Shown one piece after another: positions 45,095 to 55,100 of a DNA stretch of 64,000 bases (positions are counted from its first letter, which is position 1; every line of letters starts with the position of its first letter). The notes beneath the pieces were generated by a model, which saw only the letters and a list, made by a program, of their open reading frames with translations, was not told the DNA's origin and made no database searches. Position numbers and translations under genes: made by a program. Source of the stretch: Pieris napi (lineage: Eukaryota > Arthropoda > Insecta > Lepidoptera > Pieridae); the NCBI RefSeq assembly GCF_905475465.1, contig NC_062249.1, positions 3,422,501-3,486,500 on the forward strand, in the 5' to 3' direction.

Positions 45095-47190
45095 TATTTT
45101 TTTTATTTCCAGTTTTATTTTAACTATATAACCCGTACTTAGTTTGAAACTTAATAGTTAAAGAAATTTTACCCTCTACTAACCCAACATTCGACATAAA
45201 ATTTGACTCGAACACTGGGATTTATTGATTACAACGTGTGTATTGTATTGTATTTACACGTGCGATTCAATTACCGAGGTCTGTCGAGAGCGTACAGCCT
45301 GCATGGAACATTACGCTTAATGTCAGGGGTGAGCGAGTCTTGGAAACCTGTAAGGGACCTAGATAATTACTGGCGTATCGCACTGTTGAATCTGCATCCG
45401 GCGGAAATTAAATTGCACTTTGAAATTTTAATTTAAATGAGATTGCTTGTTGTATTAACGCATTCATAGATTGCAAACGGAGAACATCTCTTTAATCAAT
45501 ACGGACTCTGGGTCTGTCGCTGATCACGATTGCTAAATCTCACGGAATATCGAGTCATCTAAATAATTAACTATAATTTGGGTTGAGATCTCCTGATAGA
45601 AGTGTTATTTAAGGCCCTATCCCAGCACGAATTGCTGTGTCAGTGTCTCGGGGTGGACTGCGGTGCGCAGTGGAGAGGCACGTCGCGTCGGCCCGTAATA
45701 ACAATTAGTTATGTAAAACATTAAATTAATGTAATTATATCATTTTTTTTTCTGAAATGGATTACTTTGCTTGCGATTAAATATATCGTGTACATTTCAA
45801 AATTATGTTCTATATACATTTTCGTCATAAAATGAATTGAAAGTGTTAAAAATTGGCTATGTTTGGATTTTTTTTCTATCGATCGAAGTTATTTAAATCG
45901 TGTATCAATCTTTTAAAATGGATACATTAACTACTCAACTCCACCATATATTTTTTCCATTCGCCCTACTTCAAGAAACGATGACGAAAAATAGAAAGAA
46001 ACAATGTACTTTTTTGGAGTTTGGCGATAGGATAGGTCCTTAAATGTAGTGCGTGCGTACTTGCGTGATGTGTATTCTTAATTTAAAAGCACGAGTTGGA
46101 GGCCGATCATATACTCCCTGACCGACCAAGTTACTTAAAGTCCTTAAAGGCGTTAAAGCTTGCCGAAAACTGGAGAACGGAGGCAGCTATACATCACTAA
46201 CGCGACCTTCAGAATGATGAACGCGAAATACAAGATTACTTTCTGACCTTTCTAGTACCGCAAGGCTTAGTAACAATTTCACAGAGACTTAGCCACAAAA
46301 GGCAACTAGGGCGGAATAAATGGAAAGCGTATAGATTTAAAAAAGTAATAGCGTTTTCAGGGTACAAACGGGTGGGTCAATTAACCGTATGGGTATAACT
46401 ACATGGCTATACTTATACGGATAAGTCCTGCGTTTGAAAGGTCGCGGTTTTAACCTTGATTAAGCTCACAGATTAACGTCCTTTAATAATGACTGCACTC
46501 CTTTACGCACACAGTTATGAAATATCTCTGGCATAAATCCGAGATTTAATATAGTATACACATTAAGCGGAAAACGTATTAAGCGGGTTACAGTTTTACG
46601 ATTTTCACATTTCATAAGTACATAATAATTTACGCGCAATTTACATAAACCCGTAGCGTGACCATCTTATGGCTTTCATCAAAATTATTCCGATAAGAGC
46701 ACAATAGTTATGGCAAATCATTATTATGTGGCGTTTTGCCAGAGTCCTAATGAGGTGATTTATGTGTTTGTTACTTTAACGAAGTTTTCTTTAGTACATT
46801 TCCACTTTTGCCAAGGCCATTAATATTTGTATTAACTGGCAATCACACTACGCTAAAAAATATTTATACATGAAATGACATTGTCTAGACATTTATAGTT
46901 TACGCGTTCCTAAATTGGGGTTAATATCTTAATAAAAAACTCGTTTCGACCAATGAGATGCAATATAAAATACTCCTTATGGATCTAGAAGAACACTTTG
47001 TATTGTGTATTTAAGAAATGTTAGAATTATATTAGACATTTAAAAATTAATAAGCAAGTACACCACAATATCTAAATATTACGCGATATGTAACAGAGAA
47101 ATTGTTGGGTCTGTAAAATATACTTTTTAAATGAATGTGTTTGAATTATTGAAAGACTAAAATAGATAACGTAGTGTTAATATATCATAA
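45095..47190. other. Noncoding stretch with a small GC-rich patch
   Basis: No exon supported. Bases 45620-45700 are GC-rich (GTCTCGGGGTGGACTGCGGT) and include an insect-initiator-like TCAGTG, a possible promoter. The frame at 45203-45436 has no recognisable domain. Confidence 0.3.
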
Positions 47191-47206
47191 ACTATAATAT
47201 GCCAAG

Positions 47207-47501
47207 TGAGCAGTGTTGGCCTAGTGGCTTTAGCGTGCAACTCTCATACCTGAGGTCGTAGGTTCGATCCCCGGCTGTGCACTGGACTTTCTTTCTATGT
47301 GCGTATTTAACATTTGCAACGGTGAAGGAAAACATCGTGAGGAAACCGACATGTTTTAGACCCAAACAGTCGACGGCGTGTGTCAGGCACTGGAGGCTGA
47401 TCAACTATTTGCCTATTAGATTTAAAAAATGATCATGAAACAGATTCAGAAATCTGAGGCTAAGACCTGAAGAGGTTGTAGTGCCACTGATTTATTTATT
47501 T
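47207..47501 (+). mobile_element. tRNA-derived SINE, family C, full-length
   Basis: GCAGTGTTGGCCTAGTGGCT, GTAGGTTCGATCCCCGGCTG, the ACGGTGAAGGAAAACATCG block and GGTTGTAGTGCCACTGATTT. A perfect 14-bp duplication TATAATATGCCAAG at 47193-47206 and 47502-47515. Confidence 0.88.
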
Positions 47502-47805
47502 TATAATATGCCAAGAGTGAGGAAATATCTGTTAATTCCATAAGATGTTCACTCTAGTAAAAGACAAGGTCAGTGAGTCGGGGGTGAAATGTAGTTAATA
47601 ATATGGATAACATTGCCCCTCTAATCACGAAGGAGTCGACACTCTGTCTGCGAAAAGCGAATCGCTTTTGCACTTTCTCAGCGACGTTAATCTCAGACAT
47701 TTTCCTTATTCTAATAGATTACTTTGATTTTACTTTCTATAAGTGCTTTTGGTACAAGCTAAATCGGTGATACCGATATAATGTTATTACTATATATAAT
47801 ATACT

Positions 47806-48015
47806 ATATACCATTTGGTGTCGAGACCCTTGGTCCGTGGTGTCCTAGCGCTTTAAGGCTTTTTAAAGAAATTTCAAAAAGGTTAGTCGACATCACAGGA
47901 GACCGAAGATCTGGCAGCTACCTCGGACAAAGAATTAGTCTAGCGATTCAAAGGGGGAACACTGCCAGTATCTTCGGAACCTTGCCTAAAGGGACTCCTT
48001 TTAATGATATATTTT
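47806..48015 (+). pseudogene. LINE C-terminal domain remnant (copy 3)
   Basis: An intact frame reading FGVETLGPWCPSALRLFKEI, SKRLVDITGDRRSGSYLGQ and RISLAIQRGNTASIFGTLP. It is the best preserved of three copies. The reverse transcriptase itself is absent, so this is a 5'-truncated copy. Confidence 0.65.
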
Positions 48016-48019
48016 AGTT

Positions 48020-49725
48020 TATGTTAAGTTTAGTTATTTATTTCAATGTACTATATTATTTTATTATTATAGCCATTTGTTCCTTCGTTATAGGCTTGAT
48101 ACATTATAAGGTCTTAGTAGATGAATGTATTAAAATAATGTCTGTTTAATTAGTATTTCTTTACATGCGGGATTTAACGTAGTACGATCCTCGAATGAAT
48201 TTTATTATGTTAAATTACAATTTTAATTTAACCACGAATAGATTACAAATTTATAAAAAATAATAAGTTGTAATAATACAACATCTTAAGCACTAGAAAT
48301 AAGAACCGCTCCAAAAAATAAAATCGAAATACTATTTTAATTTGTCAATCCGTTTTAATTGGTGTTTTTGCTTATTTTTAATTACTAATGCAATTTATAC
48401 TTTAAACATTTTCTTTTACCCTTCCTCCGTTCCTCTTATAGCAATACATTATTATTATACTTGATTCTGGCTGTCATTAGTAAAAAAACAGTCGTAAAGT
48501 CTATAGTTAAGGACTAAAGCTTTGAATTGATGAGACTGTATGAATAATTAACGTAAAATAAGTAGCATTGCGATAACATATCCTTTAGTTACATCACAAA
48601 GGCATATTTCTTCATCAATATTAGCTCCCCATATTTGCGAAGATGTTTTCGTAAATATAGTAGGCAAGTCAATGGTATAAGTAGTCGTAGCTACGTGCTA
48701 CGACCGGCGCCTACACGCCTGCCGCGTAGCGCGAGATCAATACGAGCTACGAGCTGCCCTCGTAGCAAGCCTATTTACTTCCATATCTATTTACATCTTT
48801 TCTATTGGGTAGGAATATTATATATATGGGTATGTTTAGTACACATTTTGTAATGATATCAATATTTATTTAATAAGAAGTACAGAACAGTGATAGATCT
48901 TTTATCAGCTTCCTTAGATGTGAACTTATTTTAATCTTTTCAAAATAAACGTTAACTCTTACATGACTCTGAGTACGAATGTTAATAAATAACCAACTAC
49001 TTAAGTAAGAACTGCTTCATATTAACTAAAAAATAAATAAAAACCATGACTAAATTACGGTTTTACTGTATCAGTGTTTGACAAATGACAGTGAATGATT
49101 ACGTAGAACATTCACAAATATAGTATTGATTAAAGAGGGTGGCTTGCAGACCGAGTGACGCCGGGAAAATAAGTAGTTAAGTAATATAAGTATATAGAGA
49201 AAGTGACCTACTTTTCCTTCTTATCTTTTATGTTCATATCATAAGCTAAACATTCAGCCAGTTATTATAAAGTGGTCCTTAGTACAAAAAATAACCTTTA
49301 TTAATTAAAACAATACTTGTTATAAAGCAATAATTACTCTTGTTATATGAATATAGGTTTAATTTATACTCTTATGTTAGCTTAAACTACCTACCTGATG
49401 ATATTTTTAGGCTGCTGTGATGATTAATTTTTAATTTTTGTTACCAGAAAAATAGAATACTTTTACATGTTCTTTTTCAAGTATTGGTTAATGTTTGTTT
49501 ATTATAAACGGCCTGACAAATATGGTGCAAGCTAATCTGTTGTTATTAAAGGATTTTGTTAGTTTGTAGGCTTACCCGTTAATCGCATTGAAACTATGTA
49601 GCTAATTAACAGACTAACCTTTTCGTATGTACATAAGCCTCGAATAGTGGTGAAATGTTTATACCTCTCGTTTCACTTTTCGTTAGATTTGTAGGTGATA
49701 AGTTAACGTGTCGTAATGATAACAG
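48020..49725. other. Noncoding AT-rich stretch
   Basis: No gene recognised. Bases 48688-48770 are GC-rich and full of CGTAGC/GCTACG words (CGTAGCTACGTGCTACGACC), possibly a short repeat. Confidence 0.35.
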
Positions 49726-49728
49726 TGA

Positions 49729-49975
49729 TGTGTTCTGACAAGAACATATCAGAATAGATAAGGTCGTGTGTTCTGACAAGAACAGATCAGAATAGATACG
49801 GTCGTGTGTTCTGACAAGAACAGATCAGAATAGATAAGGTCGTGTGTTCTGACAAGAAGAGATCAGAATAGATAAGGTCGTGTGTTCTGACAAGAAGAGA
49901 TCAGAATAAATAAGGTCGTGTGTTCTGACAAGAACAGATCAGAATAGATAAGGTCGTGTGTTCTGAAAAGGACAG
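49729..49975 (+). repeat. 38-bp minisatellite, about 6.5 units
   Basis: Unit GTGTTCTGACAAGAACAGAT then CAGAATAGATAAGGTCGT. Units differ at only a few positions (AACAT/AACAG, AAGAG, GATACG, AATAAA). Each unit has a dyad TGTTCT-GACA-AGAACA and a second TTCTGA...TCAGAA. Confidence 0.95.
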
Positions 49976-50357
49976 TTGTTAAACGTTTTCGTCTAAAGAT
50001 TTTTTCCTTTCCCTAAAGATTCTTTCACTAACCCGGGTACGTTGCCGATGAAACCGTAAAGGTTTCCTGAGGTACAACCTTTTACTTCCGTGAATTATAC
50101 CTGTCACCTTAACATTGTAAACCAATAGTAAAGAACTTCGGTTGATGGATTTTTTTTCTTTAGATAAATAAATGTATAAAACGCTAGATTTAACAATATT
50201 GACTATGTATTTGCGTGTTGTTCCCACGAGAATGTAGAGGACAAATCACTGTTTTTAATTTATTTTATTATTATTAATTAACTATTAATTACTTACGATG
50301 TCATGTGAAACATGGTGTAATGGTTGCAGCTCCTTACAAACATTGTGTAAAACAAAA

Positions 50358-50540
50358 AAGAGTGGCGGAGAGCTTATTGCCAGTTCTTCTCTTCCGGACT
50401 ACGCCCTTGATTTGAGGACTAACAGTAAATGTAATTAGTTATAGTAATTGTAATTAGAAGCATTTAATATATCTTTCTTTTTTGATGTTCATAAGAATAC
50501 ATAGTGTCACCTATATGAATAAATGATTTTGATTTTTTTT
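50358..50540 (+). repeat. LINE 3' end fragment, GTGGCGGAGAG-type (copy 2)
   Basis: AGAGTGGCGGAGAGCTTATT, GCCAGTTCTTCTCTTCCGGA, CTACGCCCTTGATTTGAGGA and an AATAAATGATTTTGATT end followed by T-runs. Same family as 40735-40906. Confidence 0.6.
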
Positions 50541-51452
50541 TATTGATAAGTTATACGTCGATAAAAAGTCGTAAACAACTATGTCTAATGTATCACAGCA
50601 ATTAAAAATGAACCAATAAAAGTTTGATTTTGCACTTGTAAACTAACGTTTAATGTATATTGTTAGCAACAGATGTTAGTTTTTATTAGAAGCGTTAAGT
50701 TAGTCGCTGAGCTACGAATAGACGACTAAATGTGTATGAAGTCGGTATTGAGAATCAAAGATATTACGTTAATTAAAAATAGCTTTTCAGAAGGGTAACA
50801 CACAAGAGCAACTATGATGGCTATCGTATGCACTGTATATGGTCGTTATCGGATCAGTTTCAATGCAAGCCTCGTTCCTCCCGCCCTACACCAATCGATT
50901 CCCGCCCACGCCTGCTCTCAATACAGATTCACTTTCAACACCCTTCTATTTGTTTTGCGTAGATAAAATTGTTTATGAATAAGTCATTAGCTAGTCTAAG
51001 TTTTTTGTGGGTTTATGTTTGAGAAGGATTTATAGACATTTTATATATTTATATATATACGTTTATATAAGTAAATGTAGTTTTTAAAATTTCATAGAGG
51101 TCTTATATAGTTATTGTTCTTTATTTATTAATTGATTTCGTAAGTTAGCGATAACTTAAATTATATATAACAAAAAAAAATAACTAAGTAATACCTAATG
51201 CGGTTGTGTTGTGTGATGGTGTGTAAGTCAGAGTATCCTTCATGTAGAGGGTGTGGGGTGTGCTTATGATGCAGGTTTTTTAGCGCTATGATTATTCTTA
51301 ATACTCCTTTTAAGCATATTCCGCGACAGCTTAAACAAGTCAAGGCTTAAATAGTGGGCGTTGTATGTCGGGCTGCTCGATAAAACTTGAGTTTTTGGCA
51401 TAGTTGGTTAGGTTGGAGGTCCTAGATGGAACAGAAGTGGTTCATATATATA

Positions 51453-51703
51453 TTTTTTTTTTTAAAGACAATTCACACCTACTGACCTAGTCCCATGCTA
51501 AGCCTGTGAAGCTTGTGTTATGGGTACTAGGCAACGGATATACATACATATTATAGATAGATAGACATATAAATACATATTTAAACACCCAAGACCTAAT
51601 CACAACACATGCTCATCACATCGATGTTCGTCTCAGCCGGGGATCGAACCCGTGACCCATGGATTCGCAGTCAGTGGTATTAACCACTAGACCAATGAGT
51701 CGT
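51453..51703 (-). mobile_element. tRNA-derived SINE, family B (copy 4)
   Basis: Minus-strand head GACTCATTGGTCTAGTGGTT, box B GGGTTCGATCCCCGGCTGAG, AGCTTAGCATGGGACTAGGT near the 3' end and an A-tail. Full-length. Confidence 0.82.
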
Positions 51704-51825
51704 CTCTCTCTATCATATATGAAACATAATCAACAGGGTTTTTCTAGGGTGACTATTGTCGTCGGCGAACGTTTAAGCTCTGAGCTAACCAAGAGCTTAT
51801 GCGCAGTTCTTGGCAGTACAGCCCA

Positions 51826-51980
51826 GCGATTCTGTAACTCACTTTTCGAACTCACACAGCGGTTTTTGCAGGGGCGGTCGCGCTCAAATTAGTCGTGAAG
51901 CAGTCATTTTATGATATGGCATTCTGATAAACAATAAACTACAAGCTCCCTTGTTATAGACTCCCTTGTTACAGAATCGC
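51826..51980. mobile_element. MITE with GCGATTCTGTAACTCA ends (copy 2)
   Basis: Left end GCGATTCTGTAACTCACTTT and right end GTTACAGAATCGC, 155 bp, same body as 34654-34800. It ends only 65 bp before the 5' exon of Shab. The right arm has a small TCCCTTGTTA duplication. Confidence 0.75.
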
Positions 51981-52045
51981 AAGGCAGACTGGGTCAACAT
52001 GATTTGATTCATAAGTACATTTTATAATTATTGTTTGTATTCCAG

Positions 52046-52151
52046 GGTAGTGGCATAAATGGCAAGCGCGGGCAGAATGCGGAGGCGCGTGGCACGATGA
52101 GCTAGCGATATGGTGGGGGAGGGGGCGGGCCGCGGCGCCGCGCAGTGGCAG
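52046..52151 (+). CDS. Shab: Shab exon with start codon (5' UTR 52046-52109, coding 52110-52151)
   Basis: A 3' splice site (TTGTATTCCAG) precedes 52046, so at least one noncoding exon lies further upstream. The ATG at 52110 is preceded in frame by TGA at 52098, so it is the first possible start. It encodes 14 Gly/Ala-rich residues; donor CAG|GTGGGC. Drosophila Shab also starts MVG. Confidence 0.8.
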
Positions 52152-55100
52152 GTGGGCTCAGTATTTTTAGTATACAGGTTCTCAAAATAATTTCAATTAT
52201 GAAACCAGTTATTTATATGTACAAGCCAAGGCTGTACATTTTTCTCACTCAGGCTTTGTTAGTTTTATAAGCGTAGCGATTACCTAAATTGTCGGAGTTA
52301 CGCCCCGAAAGTATACACTCGGAGAGTATATTCTGGCTATAGCCAGACGACACTGTGTTCAGCCTTATTAGTATAGCATAGCGTTTCATTATTAAGCGTT
52401 TATTCTTTTGTTGTACGTGAGTGATTAAAATAGAGTAAAAATAATATCTTCAATAATTCAAAGCATCCCGGTTACCAGGAAACCGTACAATACAAAGGTA
52501 TTAATAGAAAAAAATATTTATTCGGACAATACAACTCCAGTGTGTCTTAAAAATAGTAGTAATAGATAGTTAAATTAACTCATTAGTAAATTTGATTGTA
52601 AAACCATCAGCAAAGTGTTTCTACTGTATACCTAGTCTTGCCATAAATACAGAAACAGAAAAACTTATTTTTTTCTATTGCAAATAACATTTATTAATTT
52701 TACAGCGTGTCAATTTAATACATTAATATAAAACAATTTAAACTATAAAAAAGCTTAATTAAAGTTGTCTCTATTGGCTGCAATACAGTCCTTTAAACGT
52801 TGAGGCCAGTTATCAATAGAAGCACGCACTCTGTCCATGGGAAAATTCTTCACTGCCAATCGTACGGATTGTTTTAGGGACTCTGAATTATCATTGCGTT
52901 TAGAGCCAGCCGTACTCTCTTAAACTGACTAGATCATAATCCAGCGGATTAAGATCGGGACTAGACGACGGCCAGTCTTCAGCTCTGAAGTCCGAAGCGT
53001 TCGTTTCCAACCAAGACTGTGTAGACCGAGCTTTACGACCCGGCAATAACCAAGAATGGTCTTGCTAGAAGGACCATTCTTGGTTATAGAACATGATGTT
53101 GTTAAGGGGCTTCACTACCTTCTCAAGAATAGTATCTTCATACACTTGTGCCGATGTTTTGATACCTTTTTCACAATAGTATGGCTCAGTCACTCCTTCA
53201 TAGCTAATACAATCATATAAAAATGACAGATTCCAAATTCAAATGTAATATTTTGTTTATTTTTAATTGTAACAGTCTTTATGGCCAGACTAAGTATGTA
53301 TATGCAATTCATTAAAAGGACTGTCTAAATGTATAGAAGTCTTCTCGCTATCACCGCCTGTTTGCTGTTATAGCTCCTCCGGATGCGCCGCGCCAGTGCT
53401 ACAGCTTGCTTGGGCATTGTCCATTGTGAAAGCAAAGTATTTGTTCACACTGCCAGAAAAAAACAACATTCTGAAAGCGATAGTATACTTTATTTACTAA
53501 TAATCTACAAAACACTACGATAAAAGCTATTATTTGAAAATAAATCTCATACGATATATACTCACAGGTGGGCGACTCGCCCCCGCGCGCGCCCATGGGC
53601 TTCGCGGCGCCGCACGATGCCTCGCTCAGCCTCGCGCCGGCGCCGCCCGGCCAGACCGCCGCGGCCGCCGCAGCAGCGCTGCAACGGGCGCATTCCAGGT
53701 ACATACACACAGTCATACAAACATATTTTTATTGTAAAATTCTTAAAAGCATTAAATCTTATTCTTAAATCTGCGAAAATTTAGAGATTGCATAATATGA
53801 ACTGTTTAATAAGAAGTATCGAAAGAAAGACAAACTTTATTATACACAATAACAGTATATTCAGGTAAAATAAAGTGCACTAGCCCCTATATTCCATGTG
53901 TTTTGGGGACTGGCTGCTCCTTTTGACATGTTTACTGAACTTGACTACTACTTAACTATCTATAACCTAAACCTAAAGATATTTATAATATATATCCAAC
54001 ACACAAATATACAGTATCTACAATATTCTTAACGTACAAAGTAATAATAACAATTAAAAAATAGATAAAAAGGAAATTAAAACAAACTTAAAAAGTTCCT
54101 AAATCATTTCCTGTATTGCGATACATATTCGTTAAGCGAGGAAAGCACCAATAAGTATCGACTCCTCATTTCTCGGGAATCGGTCTAGGTCTTTTGGTAT
54201 GTGTGGCGTTACCAGAGCCACTTTAGACACACACATTAAATAGACAAATTCTAGAGGAATATTAATATTACCATATTATTAGATTAAATATTTAAATTTG
54301 ATATATTAATTAGTGACTTAATATACTTATTAAAGGAAAGTTTTCTACGCTTGTAACTCTTGATCTTTAAAGAATCTATTAAGGTGGGAACTGACCAACG
54401 TTACGAGGTGTAATGTAACATGTAATGTAATGTTACACAGCGAGCATTCGTGCAGTCAGTACGTCGTGTTACGTCGTGTTTCTCCGCAACACGACGTACT
54501 GACTGCACGAATGGTCGCTGTGTAACATTACATTACATGTTACATTACACCTCGTAACGTTGGTCAGTTCCCACCTTTAGAATGCGTCTGTCAAACTGGT
54601 ACTTGCTGCATAAATGTTGATTATCTGCGTCGTATTTCTTGCAGGTCGATGTCGTCGCTACCACCGGAGCCGTTCATGATGCTCCGGGCTAAGGCCCTGA
54701 GCAAACGGGTGATAATAAACGTTGGTGGTGTCAGACACGAGGTCCTGTGGCGGACATTGGAAAGGCTGCCACACACACGTCTTGGCAGACTACGGGACTG
54801 CAACACACATGAAGCGATCACTGAACTCTGCGATGACTACTCCTTGCAAGATAATGAATATTTTTTTGATAGGTAGGCAGCTTAAGTATTTTAATTTCAA
54901 ATGCATTCAGGATGTTTTGAAGGGAATCAAAAGCTAAGCAAAAAGTGTAAAATAAACAACTCAAATCGAAATTCATTTCTTCATATTTGGCTTAAATTTA
55001 AAAATGGAACTACATTTTTTTTTTATCTAACAACCACCAGTTTTAAATCAAACTCTACTATTTTTGGTTTACAAGGGAACTGCAACCATTACGCCATGCT

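Noticed and set aside
45203..45436. 77-codon open frame
   Set aside because: No recognisable family and no flanking exon; probably chance.
49731..49746. Steroid receptor response element in the minisatellite
   Set aside because: Half-sites are in everted order with 4-bp spacing, not the AGAACAnnnTGTTCT arrangement.
49729..49975. CRISPR-like array of direct repeats
   Set aside because: Units are contiguous 38-bp repeats with no unique spacers, in a eukaryotic nuclear context. It is a minisatellite.
53399..53716. Minus-strand 105-codon frame over Shab exon 2
   Set aside because: It is antisense to a real GC-rich exon, and stop-poor because of composition.
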